This document shows, one piece after another, positions 11,767 to 22,751 of a stretch of DNA of 64,000 nucleotides. Numbering within the stretch: the stretch's first letter is position 1; each line of letters starts with the position of its first letter. The DNA is from Trametes villosa. Lineage: Eukaryota > Basidiomycota > Agaricomycetes > Polyporales > Polyporaceae. The notes beneath the pieces are model-generated. The model was not told the DNA's origin, did no database searches, and saw only the letters and a list, made by a program, of their open reading frames with translations. The stretch spans positions 558,001 through 622,000 of the forward strand of contig PUDQ02000016.1 in assembly GCA_002964805.2 (NCBI GenBank), in the 5' to 3' direction. A program made the position numbers and the translations under genes.

Positions 11767-14700
11767 CTACTGGTGGCGCATCTTCTTGGCCTTGCTGGTG
11801 GGCTGCTCGGGGTCTGCTGAATGCTTGCTGCAGGCCAGTTAGTATGTGAATGTAATGAAGAACGTGAGCACAGAACTAACCCTCCAGCCTGGGTGCCACA
11901 GGACGCCATCTGCCAGATCACCCATCCAATGTCCAGAACAGCCTCCTGGCACTCGTCCTCAGTGGCGATGGAGATGTCTTTCCACCACATGAGGGAGAGC
12001 AGCGCCATAAATACACCGTTCTTGCCGGGGTGATCGAGTGGGCCCCACGGTCCCGAGCCCGTGCGGACGGGTGCACCATGCTCCCCCTTTCGCCAGTCCG
12101 GCTGTAGCTCCAGCCACCAGGTGTTCCACGCGCGCGCGTAGATCTCGTCGTCGGAAATCTTCGGGTTCTTGTCAAGCTTTCGTCCGTACTTGACCCACTC
12201 CGCAATCGCGGGCGGGCGGGCCTTCGTCGGGAGGCTCTTCGTCTGGCAAATAAGTCAGCAAAAGGGTGAACAGGCATTAACGCGATAACCTACTCACCGT
12301 AGTTTCCCAGTCGCGCGTGCGCTCATACACCGTCCACCAGGCAACAGCCCGGCGGAAGTCCTCCCCATACTCCTCCCTGTCCAGGCGTTTGAACGCCTCC
12401 TTGATCCAGGATGGCCATCCACTCATGTCGACGGCCACGTCGGGAACCGTCGCAGGGACTGCAGGTGCAGGCGCGGTAGAGGTTGCAGGCGCGGGCGAAG
12501 AGGACGTTGCGGGTGCCGTCGCCTTCGAGGCACGTGGGCGCGGGCGCGGGCGTGGCGGGCCTGTCGTCGCAGATGTCGCCGACGCTGCGGGCGCGTTCGC
12601 TGCCGCGGGCGCGTTCGCTGCCGCGGGCGCGTTCGCCACGGTCGCGTTCGCCGCCGCCGGTGTGCTCGACATCGCGGTCACGTTCGCGTTCGCGGTCGTG
12701 TTCGCGGTCGCGGTCGTGTTCGCGGTTGCGGTCGTGTTGGCCGCCTCGGGCGTGTTGGCCGCCTCGGGCGTGTTGGCTGCCTCGGGCGCATTCGACGTCG
12801 CGGGCGCGATCGACGTCGCGGGTGTGCTCGACATCGCGGGCGTCGTCGCGTTCGCGTTCGCGGTTGCGGGCGTTGTCGCGTTCGCGGGCGCGGGCGCGTT
12901 GGCCGCCGCGGGCGTGCCCGACGCCGCGGGCGTGCCCGACGCCGCGGGCGTGCCCGACGCCGCAGGCGTGCTCGACGCCGCGGTCATGTTCGCGGCCGCG
13001 GTCATGTTCGCGGTCTCGTTCGCGTTCGCGTTCGCGTTCGCGTTGGCCGCTGCGGGCGTGCTTGACGCCGCGGGCGTGCTCGATGTCATGGGCGTGCTCG
13101 ACGTCGTGGGCGTGTTGGCCTGCGCGGGAGTACTCGACGTCGCGGGCGCGTTCGACGTCGCGGGCGTGTTGGCCGCCGCGGGCTTGTTCTACGTCGTCGA
13201 CGTCAAGGTCGCCGCCGCGGGCGAGCTCGACATGGATCCGTTCGACGCCACAGGCGTGTTTGATGTCGAGGGCGCGTTCAATCCTGGAGGCGGAGGCGTT
13301 GGCAGCCCGGACGTCGCAGCTCCAGGGGACGTGGATGTGGAGGCGCCTTCATCCTCTCGTGCCTGAAGACGACCCGACCGCCTGGGGGGCTGTGTTGCAA
13401 TCGACGCGTTGGGCGCGTGCTTCTTCGACTTGCGCTTTTTCTGCTCTGGCTGCTTTGGAAGAAAGCCGTACTTGCTTGAGATGGCGGCCATGGCCGCGGC
13501 GTTCCGAGCGCGTAGGTTCTCAGCTTCGCGTTCCCACTCGGACGAGAACTTCCACCGGAACATCTGGGCGTGCCGCTGTTGAGCCGGGAGTGCGTTCAGC
13601 GTCGCCGCCATTTCATCCCCAAACCCGAGCTCCTCCATGGTGGGGGTAGGTGCGCGTGGCTTTTTCGACGCCTCCCCGGTGAGCTCATCTCCTTCCTCGT
13701 CTTCATCTTCGTCCTCCTCATCGTCGTCGTCGTCCCCCTCATCATCCCCACCCGGCTCGTCGTCGTCGTCGTCGCTATCCTCCTCCTCGTCCTCATCGTC
13801 CTCATCGCTCGAGCTCTCCGAGCTTGAGGTCGCCTCCGGCTCCTCGCTGCCCTTCTTGCTGTGACGCGATGCGCGCGCCGGCTGTTTCCCCTTGCGACGC
13901 GAGGCTCCACCGCGTTTGCCCGTACCAGCGGACGGACTGGGCAGAGGGGAGATCTTCAGGCCGAGGGACGAGAGCTCAGCGAGCGCGGAGTCGCCAGAGG
14001 GGGGACCGTTTTGCCTAGTCCGCTCTAAGTACTCTACGCACGACGTTAATAATGTGCTGCTCGACTAGCGGGGTGCGACTTACCGGGAGTTTTCATCAGG
14101 AAGCGCGTGAATGAATGCATCACGTCCGTTGAGAAGCGTTCTTTCTCGTAGACGTGCCACGGCTGGGGCACGGGCCCGGCAGTCCGGCCAGTAGTGACGC
14201 TAGATAGCACAGGTTAGCAAATGGCCTGCTGCCATGACGGTGTACTCACACTTTCAAGAAGAAGTCCTGAGGGCCGGCGGGGAGCGGGACTCCAGCAATC
14301 AAAGTGCAGTACAAGCCTGTATACTGCTGTAAGAGCTGAAGGAGCGGCTGCACGACCGTTGCGAAGTCCTGCCGCGCGCTGTATAGTGTGAGTATGATAG
14401 GAGATTAGTGCAAGATGCGTACATACCGGTGCAGCGCCTCCTCATCCGTCTCCTCTGCTGCTGGCAGGGCGTCCGTCTGGTGCGCCGCGAGATCCTCCTG
14501 ATGCATCTCCTTGGCCTGCACCTTCAGCGCGTCGCGTACTTCCTGTGGCTCTTGCGCATAGAGCTTGCGCGCGATCTCGCCGCGAGCGTTGAGATGCTCC
14601 TCCTTCGGGAGCTCCGTGTGCGCCCAACGCTCCTGGAACACCGTATTGATCTTCTCGGTGTTCAGGTTCATGTACACCTGCCATGAGGCGAGGCGGCGCG

Positions 14701-15254
14701 GGTTCGGAAGGTCCTTCGCGCGGGTCTTGAGACAGGCGAGGAGGGGACGCCAGGGGTTGTTCTCTTTGAGCTGCTTCTGGGTGTAGCGGTACCCCAAGTG
14801 ACTCTTGATGCGCTGAAGACAATGTCAGACGTTAGGGTATTCTTACCAGGCGAGACATACATCTCCTACGTACCTGCTTGGTCTGGGCAACGACCCTGCC
14901 GTGCTCAGCGTCCACCTCAGGACTCGATGCGGGCTTTGGATACTCGTGAAGATCTTCTGGCTCTTTGTTGAGGGGGAGGTACCAGGGGAACTTGGCCCAG
15001 TACGCCGCGAAGAGCTTGTTCCAGTACTTGTTCGTGACCGAGCGACCTGACCCCTTGATCTCCGCGAACTCCGGGAAAAACTCGTCCAGCAACGCCTTGC
15101 GGGCGCCGTGGAAGTTGCCCTGGTTCCCGGCCTTTCCTCCCTTTTTCTGCTTTTCGCGCCTCTTCTTCCGCCGGTCGCGTGTCGCTTGGGAGCTGGTGTT
15201 CGGTGCTCGGGAGACCGTGATGTCGGTGGCGTCAAAGGTTACGTCCGGGTTCAT
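11767..15254 (-). CDS. Large low-complexity Agaricomycete-specific protein (KDZ cargo)
   Basis: Start at ATG 15254 (MNPDVTFDATDI). Exon 1 (15254-14874) has a basic stretch and the motifs GNFHGARKALLDEF and FPWYLPLNKEPED; exon 2 (14812-14427) carries NNPWRPLLA and NPRRLASWQVYMNLN. I remember these motifs from a large Agaricomycete family without assigned function. Further exons give a Glu/Asp/Ser-rich acidic tract, an Arg/Lys-rich stretch, and about 250 residues of Ala/Asn/Thr/Pro repeats (roughly 13090-12480). The protein then ends with SWIKEAFKRLDREEYG, W-W-x-V-Y-E-R-T and a final KAKKMRHQ, stop at 11767-11769. An in-frame TAG at 13189-13191 interrupts the repeat tract and I found no frame-preserving intron that removes it. 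The copy may therefore be inactive or be read as two pieces. Function unknown. Confidence 0.55.
12480..13190 (-). repeat. Degenerate coding repeat (Ala/Asn/Thr/Pro)
   Basis: On the minus strand short units such as SGTPAA, NTPEAA, NANA and NAPAA recur in long runs. At the DNA level they form a GCG/TCG-rich array of short, diverged tandem units. This is replication-slippage-prone sequence inside the cargo gene at 11767-15254. Confidence 0.75.
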
Positions 15255-16112
15255 CTCGGAGGGCACACAGGGGAGGCGGCGGCGCTGAGGCAAGTTAGAG
15301 CAATGCAGAACAGGTGGAGGAGGAGACGCGAGGCAGAGTGACACAAGTTGGACGGAGGAGTACGAGGAGGCGCAAGGCGCGCGCAACGCGTAGCCACGTG
15401 TGCAGGTCCCAACTAGATCACGTGGTCAGAACGAACTTGATCGATGCGTCGCCGTCAGCGCTGGCCTCTGAGTCTTATCTCTCGACCGCCACCCTCCCTT
15501 CTCTCTGCTTCCCGCCTTCGCCTTCGCCTTCGCCTTTGCCGCACCTACGCCTGCTTCGACTTCACGCTCATGGGTCGTGTCGATCCGGTTCTCATTCAAG
15601 ACTGGGACCAGCTCGCCGGCTCTCTGGGCCACACTCCGAAGTTCAATGCGGCCGGAGTGATCATCCCGATCGGCGCGCCCTGTCCCGAAGGCAAGACATA
15701 TGTGGTCTGGGTTGGACGAGCCATAGGGCTCTTCAATAATTGGTGAGATCTCATGCTTTTCCTGGGAGTGCACTAACCGCCTAGTAGGGGCCTCACGAGC
15801 GCGATGGTGACGGCCTTCCCCGGCGCCATCCACAAGTCGTTCCGGAAGCTTCACGATGCGCGCATTGCGTGGTCCCAGGGCCCCTCAAGGCTGCCGAACT
15901 GGACGCCTCCGGCTCCCCGCCCGGCGCGGCCGACACCGGGCTTGAAGGATGCGCCACCCATCGCTAGCCCCAAGGACGGCACGTATGACAAGACTACTCC
16001 CCTCCTCTCCCCCCTCCCAGCCATACCGATCCGCCTCCCGCCAGAGGCGGCTGAAGAGGCTGCCGTCTCCCGCCCCGGGCGCGCCGAGCGCACACCGTCC
16101 TCTCCCCCGGCC

Positions 16113-18724
16113 CAGCAGCTGTGGTAGTTCTATTATAACATGGTCCGTCTAATAGCCCAGAGCGCATTACATTATAAACCGTAGGCCTTTTATTATAACA
16201 TTTTCCGGCCCTCCCGCCCTATTAGCAGCCCGGGCACCTGCCTAATACGGCCGATTTCGGCGGGTGGCTGCTTATCAGCCCCGGCCTTTGTTATCTCTTG
16301 TAGATAGTACTCTTATCTCATCAACCCGAGCTTCCGGCTACCCGGGTGGCGCGTGAATGCGCGCGCTTTGGCTTTCGGCTGGGAACTGCCCCGATTAGGC
16401 AGGTTCCCCTCATCCCACCTCCCTTGGGCAGCTCTCCCTCCCTGTATCTCGTGCGTTCCGCGTCCGATCCGCCTCGCAAGTGGCTCATTCGATTCGCATT
16501 TTCAAGGGCTACACGATACAACAAACGCGAAATTACTCCGGTACGTACTTATGTTGCTACACAGTAAACACCTAAGCCCCCTTGGGCGACGCGATCCAGG
16601 CGATAGCTCGCCCGGTTTGCGTTGCACCGGGGCGCGCCTGGGCTCCCCAGAAAGCGGCTGAGCAGGGCTTTCTGGCGAGCCCAGGAACGCGCAATTCCGT
16701 CCAGCCGATCGGGTTCTGCGCTCCTCCCATCTAGGGGAGGAGCCCAGGAACCCCTCCCGGGCTGTACATCGCTCATTTCGCATCGGATGCGGCTTGAACC
16801 TTGTACAGCCCCCCAAAACTCGATGGTCATGCGCTGATTTAACCTTTTAGCCCAGATAAAGCTCTGGAAAACACCAGACAGCGTTGTCCTGGGGCCTTGC
16901 CCCTGGGCGACGCTTTGCTCGATATCTCGGGCGTCCGGACGCGCGCCGCGACCGTGTGCATATCCCCGGAAAGCTGCTGAACGCAGCTTTCCGTAGGTAT
17001 GCTTACGGTGGCAATCCGACCGCTCGTCATGGTGCACTCCCCCCTCCACCTCGCCATCCCTTCCTCCCCCTCTCCTTCACTTCCTTCTTCCAGGCTCCCT
17101 CTACCACGCCCACCAGCCGGCTCTAAGGACCCACAGGGCCCTCATGTACATAGAACAGCACTCTGGCTGTCTACATATCCCTTCAACTCGCCACAAAACA
17201 TATATTTGTTGTTCTGCACTGGACAGTGTTGCATACAATACCCCATTGTCACTGACAGGGCCCATGGGCCAAACAACGAATAGTTAGGTTACAAAGCACT
17301 GTAATACAGCTTTAAAACACATCCAGAATGAGGCTGATCGGCCAGAAACCCATAGAGATATGTAATTTACTGTTCTAGAGAGGCTCTCAGCACTGTTGTA
17401 GTGCATGGAAGCCCGGGGCAGCCACTGAGACCGTCTTAAGACGGCCTGTGGCTGACCCCTCTTCACGGAGATCCTGACATATCTCCAGCAGGAAAGCGCG
17501 AATTCCTTAGCTTTTTTACAGGTATGTACCTGAGATGAGGCCCTACGGGGATCAGCTCTCAGAATGCCTATCGGGTGCGATTTGGGCCGGGGATCGCGTC
17601 GTCTACCTGGGCATACCTAGAGGTACTGATAAGCCCAGGTAACGAAGGGCAGCAATTTCGTTACTGATCGCATCATACAGGGAGATAGTGCTACCTTTTA
17701 TGAGGACGGGAGAGGTGGAAACAAGAGAATCGGGCAGGAATTGAATGAGTAGTGGGGGAGGGAAAGGGAGGAGGGGGTGGGGAGAGGCATAACACGACTA
17801 CGGGGGTTCCAGCGGTCGGATCGTGACGAACAGCATACCTACGGAAAGCTGCGTTCAGCAGCTTTCCGGGGATATGCGATTCGTCGCGGTGCGCATCCGC
17901 GTTCCCGAGGTATTGAGAAAACGGCCGTCCCAGGGCCAGACCCCAGGATGAGGCTGTCTGGAGCCGTTCTGATGCTGTACCTGGGCTGTAAAATCGGATG
18001 AGCGAGTGTCTATCGGGTTTTGGGAAGCCTTACCACGTTTCAGCCTGTCCTGCAGCAAATTGAGCGAAATACCGGCCAGGAGGGGATTCTGGGCTCCTCC
18101 CCTACATGGGCGGGGCGTAGATCCTGATCCGCTGGACGGAATTGCGCGCGCGTGAGCTCGCCAGAAAGCCCTGCTCAGCCGCTTTCTGGGGAGCCCAGGC
18201 GCGCCCCGGTGCGACGCGAAACGGGCGAGATATCGCCCGGATCGCGTCGCCCTAGGGGGTCCAAGTGTGCACTGTGCAGGGGCGTGAGTACGTACCGGAT
18301 CGCTAAGCGCTATAGGAGAGTATTGTAGCCATGGACGATCCGAATCGAATGAGCCACTTGCGAGGCTGATTGGACGCGGAACGAGCGAGATACGAGGGCA
18401 GCAAGCTGCCCAAGGGAGGTGGGATGAGGGGAACCTGCCTAATCGGGGCAGTTCCCAGCCGAGAGCCAAAGCGCTCGTATTCCCGCGCCACCCGGGTGGC
18501 CGGGAGCTCGGATTGATGAGATTAGAGTCTTATCTAGAGGAGATAAGAAGGGCCCGGGCTGATAAGCAGCCACCCGCCGAAATCGGCCGTATTAGGCAGG
18601 TGCCCGGGCTGCTAATAGGGCGGGAGGGCCGGAAAATGTTATAATAAAAGGCCTACGGTTTATAATGTAATGCACTCTGGGCTATTAGACGGACCATGTT
18701 ATAATAGAACTACCACAGCTTGTG
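16113..18724. mobile_element. Foldback (long-TIR) DNA element, 2.6 kb
   Basis: The two ends are reverse complements over about 0.9 kb each (roughly 16113-17027 and 17811-18724), leaving a loop of about 0.8 kb. Termini read CAGCAGCTGTGGTAG on the left and, inverted, CACAAGCTGTGGTAG on the right. CCCGGCC lies directly outside both ends (16106-16112 and 18725-18731). Removing the element and one heptamer leaves the host frame continuous, which supports these borders. The arms contain smaller nested hairpins, for example CCAGAAAG...CTTTCTGG near 16640-16670 and GGAAAGCTG...CAGCTTTCC near 16970. No transposase frame is visible, so it must be mobilised in trans. Confidence 0.85.
17028..17810. other. 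Loop of the foldback element, no gene
   Basis: Between the arms the sequence is comparatively AT-rich with only short frames (for example 60 codons on the minus strand at 17284-17466). None matches a family I recognise. Confidence 0.5.
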
Positions 18725-19435
18725 CCCGGCCTCGCCGAGATCGTCGAGCGCATCTAGCGTCTCGAGCGCGTATGAGACCCCGGAGGAATCCGGTGGCGGG
18801 GCCCAAGTCTTGGCTCGTCCGCGCGCTGTCGGCGCGTCCTCCGCCCGCTCAAATCGTGCGGGTTCGTACTCGTCTACCTCGCGCCGTCGCGCTCACTCCC
18901 CCGGCGCGCTCTCGTCAACGGCTTCTCTCTCCAAAGCGGCGGTATGGGCCGCCAAGGGCAACGGTCCAGCCAGCCCGGGCTCAGCCCGCGGGGTGGACCA
19001 GGTCCTCGTGCACCCGGGCAAAAGGGTATACGCTGTCGTGCGCGGCGATCGCCCTGGCGTCTATCTCGACCGGTATGCACGCTCATCTCTCATTGGGGAA
19101 TCACTGGCTGATTCTATCTAGATCTACCGCCCTGCTGAACGCCGGCTGGCACCCGGGCATGAAGATTGTCCCCTTTCCTACGAAGGCACAGGCGTCGTGG
19201 TTCTTCACGGAGAGCTACATGGCGGGGGAGGTCGGAATACCGGTCGTTGAGATCGATGAGGAGGACGAGGCGCTCGAGCTCGAAGGGCAGGAGGGCTACA
19301 GCAGCGACGATTTGTAGGCCCATTGGGGGGCGTGCCTTCGCTAGCTTAGCTGCATCATAAGGACTCGTGTCTCAAGTACCTCGCCCGCATGTAGTTCACC
19401 AGTTCGTATGAATGTTATATCATGTGTATGTGCTG

Positions 19436-20106
19436 TTACACCGTTCGCCCAGCCTCTACACTATCAGCGCGAGCCTCTGCTACTGCAATCATCCACTGGA
19501 CTTGGAAGACTACAGAGGTAATCGACCGCCACATGAACAATGCGTACCGACGACCGAGCGTGTCAAGCAAGCCCTCGCCCAACCAACCCTCGATGTCGTC
19601 CAGGATCGAGTCACCGTCCTCGAGCCACCTATTCCATGAGCCCACCCACGCTTCGTAAGCTTCTCCAGATCTCCGCGCACCGCACAGTCCCTCGTCCACA
19701 GCGGCGATATGGGTCCCCCTCTCGTAATGAAACCCCCAATGGTGAAGGCGCGAATTGAAGGTGGCGAGGGCGGAGCTCAGCGCCGTGTTCGGTGTCCGCG
19801 GAACTGGAATGGGGCCGGACCTGTAGGGCTCTCAAGTTAGCCGTAAGTCGTAGACACTGTAGCACAGAGCGTGAGGCGTACCCCACCACGAGAGCCAGAG
19901 CTTCAGTTTCGGATTCAGCTTCTTGTGCGGCAGAGCCGTCGCCCTGCTCAGCTTTGCGCCTATGTCGGCCGCCCTAGGATTAGAATACAACTGCTGAGCG
20001 TGTGGATGTCAGCTGTGACGTACTGCCTCAGCTTCTCGCGATGGCGCAGGTTGCGATTTTTGCGTAGCAATTTGCTGCGGGCAGCGCGGAGCTCGGCGTC
20101 CTCCAT
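19436..20106 (-). CDS. Small hypothetical protein (KDZ cargo)
   Basis: On the minus strand ATG 20106 opens MEDAELRAARSKLLRKNRNL, a basic, probably helical stretch. Open segments follow in shifted frames (ATALPHKKLNPKLKLWLSWW), and then a well-formed last exon with RLHHWGFHYERGTHIAAVDE, VGSWNRWLEDGDSILDDI and FQVQWMIAVAEARADSVEAG, ending at 19436. Exon borders in the middle are not resolved; a short intron near 19820 with pyrimidine-rich acceptor is likely. I do not recognise the family. It lies inside the KDZ element between the viroplasmin-domain gene and the TET/JBP gene, and runs in the same direction as the latter. Confidence 0.4.
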
Positions 20107-20380
20107 GCAGTCGCGCGGGTGTGGAGATGACTGCACTTCGAAGAGACGAACGGTCGGTGTCGCATTGCAGAGGCTCAGGGGAGAGGTGTGTGGTAGAGAG
20201 GTGTTGCACGCGGATATTGGGGCCGGCGAGTTGTCTGGTCGTCGGGCGCGCGAATGGACAATGCGGTAGCGGGTGGAAATGGGGGTGAGCCAGTGCTGTC
20301 GTTCAATGACGCGTCAGTTCGACGAGTGGCTTGTGGGGCATAGACCAAAGTAACGCGGTGCACGCGAGCGCTCGTGCCGA

Positions 20381-20444
20381 GTGAGACGCGTCTCACTCTC
20401 AAGCCCGAGACGTCGCGCACGCGCGCACCGACGAGACGCGTCTC
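20381..20444. repeat. Paired GAGACGCGTCTC palindromes
   Basis: A perfect 16-bp palindrome GTGAGACGCGTCTCAC occupies 20381-20396 and its 12-bp core GAGACGCGTCTC recurs at 20433-20444. They lie just downstream of the TET/JBP gene inside the KDZ element. They could be protein-binding sites; this is inference. Confidence 0.6.
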
Positions 20445-20512
20445 AGCGCTGCCATCGTCTGCACACGTTCGAGTTCATTAACCTGCATTCAAGTAGTACC
20501 TATGCACGCTGT

Positions 20513-22402
20513 CTACCGTTCGGAGCTATCTGTAAATTCCGTCCACTTACTGAGCATATGCAGGCCATCTTGCCCCCAGAGCGGAGCCTCCCCACGGCAT
20601 TCCCCCAGGCGTTGAGATCTATCGTAGTCCTTCTTGGAGCGATAACCGCAGTCCGCCCAGCGGAAGAGTCCGCCAGCGGAGTATTGCGTAAAGGAGTAGC
20701 GCGCCTCACCATCGCGCAGTCGAGTGTTAGAATGTCGGAGGACGGCGGAGGGGATAAGGATGGTAGCACCGGGTGGGAACTCCACAACCATCCTTAGATC
20801 CCACAGGACAATGTGGCCGCCTTGCTTGGGGTCGAACTTGCCCAGAGCTGTGACCGCGCACCACCCCCACGGCAAGTTGTACCCGTCCGTGTGGACGTAC
20901 GTGACGGTTTGGGGCCCGAGGTTGAACGTGCACGCCGCGAAGGCGCTTCGCGGGAAGAGCGGGGCCAGACGCCTATTGCGTGCGCACAGACCATCCAGAG
21001 TGGATTTGTAGTATCCGTGTAGGCGGGGAGCGAAGAGCCGGAGCGCACCTGAAGCAACATTTAGTACGTACCAGCTGCGCGGGATGGACGCGCACATACT
21101 GCTGCCGAAGTGCGCGAGGCGCTCGATGCACGGGCTGCTGACCAGGTCGTCCGCGATGCGTTGTACACGGTCGGTGTTGCTGAAAGGTCTGGGACACTGG
21201 AAGCACGGTTAGTAAGCGGGGGCGTGACAAGTGCGGCTGCCTACCGTCTGCCCGCCGCCGTAGGATATTCCCGTGGTGATGCAGGGGTACGCCCCGCGAC
21301 GATGAGCGGCGGCGGCGGCAGTTAATCCGTACGCGCGGCCGGCATCGTCGAGGAGAGTGGCTGCCTCGCGCGTGGCGTCCTCGTAGCCGTCGTCCTTGGG
21401 AGACCCCGCCAGCACGGCAAACACCGTACCGTCGCGGTCGACGAGGGGGCGGGGTGTGCTTGAGATACCCTGTCACCGTCTGGATTATAGCACTGTACAA
21501 GCGTGAGTACTCACCGACCATCCCATTCCACCAGCTCGAACCCATCCTCCAGTAACTCCTGTAACGAGACAGGCCGGCTGTCAGACGCGGTCGCCTTGAT
21601 GCGTCGCGCGATGTACCCGGACGCCACGGTGGGTAGCCTGCTATCTCGGAAGGACCGCGATGAGCTCATCCCCGGGCGCGCCTTGGCATCCTTCATTTGG
21701 TCTAAGCGAACCGCCTTTGCATCCGCCCGCCGTTTGAGAGCGATAGCCTTGAGGGCGTGACCGAGGGCGTCAACCGCACCCGATGCCTGCGCCGCGCGCG
21801 CGCGCGCGACCTTACGCCGCCTCTTCGCGCGGTGCTTTGTGTGATAGAGCTCCTTCGTCATCGAGTCAAGGCCGGCGGGGGTGGTCTTGAGAGGCGGCGC
21901 CGCACGCGCACAGTTGGTGGCGCCGGCACCGAATGGCGCGGCCGGCGGGCGCGGTGGCTCGTCGTCCACAGGGATGGCCTTCGGAGGCAGCGTCGCGCGC
22001 GCGCAGCTGGTGGCGCAGGCACCGAACGGCACGGTAGGCGGACGCGGTGGCTCGTCGTCCGGCGCGTGCGAGGCCACGCGAGCGCCGGCGTCCGACTCTC
22101 GCGGCGGGGTGGCTGGTGGCGGTATGCACGCGGCGGGTGCGGGGGCGCTTCGTTCCATCGCGTCGAGCAGATCCGACAACTCCTCCGTAGCGCGAGTGCT
22201 ACCGGCTTGTAAATCAAAGCCTTGCGGGGCGTGAAGCGGGGTGCCAAAGTCGGTGGACCAGGGCGAGAATGCCCGGCCTTGGCGGGTCTGTAGCATAGCA
22301 AACAGTTAGTAGTAAGAAGCGCGCACCACCGAGCGCGCACACTCTTACCTGACGGAAGGGTGGCCAGTCGAGGGGCGCGTTGAGGACTCCTAAGAAATAC
22401 AT
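20513..22402 (-). CDS. TET/JBP-family 2-oxoglutarate/iron(II) dioxygenase
   Basis: Exons on the minus strand: one ending at 22349 (LNAPLDWPPFRQ), 22287-21515, 21469-21245, and 21196-20513. The exon 2/3 phase is not fully resolved, and the first exon may extend upstream because TTCTTAG precedes it. The N-terminal half is Pro/Ala-rich, with two diverged copies of DDEPPRPP and a Lys/Arg-rich stretch. The C-terminal exon holds the catalytic double-stranded beta-helix: H-T-D (iron ligands), then GWCAVTALGKFDPKQGGH, VVEFPPGATILIPSA, distal H in RHSN, and R in RYSFTQYSAGGLFRW (2-oxoglutarate). Every key residue is present. Fungal TET/JBP enzymes oxidise 5-methylcytosine in DNA. The gene lies head to head with the KDZ transposase, about 350 bp apart, probably sharing a promoter region. 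Confidence 0.88.
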
Positions 22403-22751
22403 CGTCAGCACAGCGGTCTACCGAAGCAAGCAGCGCGCGCGCACGCCGGATGCCACTGTCCGGGTTCCAAAGTCGAATCCACGCTAGGTGGACCCGGCGT
22501 GCGCGCTATGCCGAGCGCAGTATGTACTCACCGGTGACCCTGGCTGCAATGGAAGATGGATGAGCGAGAGACATGATTACGGCGGGGGAGGGTTGGTCGA
22601 ATGCGCAATGACCTGGCACAGAGGGAGGAGGAGCGAGCCTACATGGGAGGGCGGCGAGGCAGTAGCGCCCGCACGCGATGTGATACTGGGAGGTAGATCC
22701 CTGGTGCTCGCACGACCCATTCTTGGTGAAAGAAGCACTCCTGGCGGCGGC
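22403..22751. promoter_or_regulatory. Shared intergenic region between divergent TET/JBP and KDZ transposase genes
   Basis: About 350 bp separate the two divergent genes, short enough for a bidirectional promoter. Upstream exons of the TET/JBP gene may also begin here. No TATA box was seen. Confidence 0.4.

Larger units (their letters stand above)
15570..19317 (+). pseudogene. Gene with two viroplasmin/RNase H1-N-like domains, split by a foldback element
   Basis: Start at ATG 15570 (MGRVDPVLIQDW). A 45-bp intron (15743-15787) joins YVVWVGRAIGLFNNW to a segment with A-F-P-G-A-I-H-K-S-F, the pattern of the RNase H1 N-terminal (viroplasmin-like) fold: aromatic-V-x-x-G, G-I/L-F-x-x-W, then K-x-F. 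A Pro-rich linker is cut at 16112. After the foldback element the frame continues from 18725 with Ser-rich linker, then V-Y-A-V-V-R-G-D-R-P-G-V-Y and, after a further intron near 19070-19122, KIVPFPTKAQASWFF: a second domain of the same kind. The tail is acidic, ending at 19315-19317. Such domains bind RNA/DNA hybrids or double-stranded RNA. It resembles the cellular fungal family, not a viral insertion. Disrupted in this copy. Confidence 0.72.

Noticed and set aside
12317..13649. Plus-strand frames of 349 and 388 codons made of Ala/Val/Gly or Ser/Arg repeats
   Set aside because: They are the antisense readings of the low-complexity cargo gene; the minus frame has flanking non-repetitive conserved motifs, these do not.
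15570..19317. Integrated caulimovirus-like sequence, because of the viroplasmin-like domains
   Set aside because: No movement protein, coat or reverse transcriptase frames lie nearby, and the domain is common in cellular fungal proteins and RNase H1.
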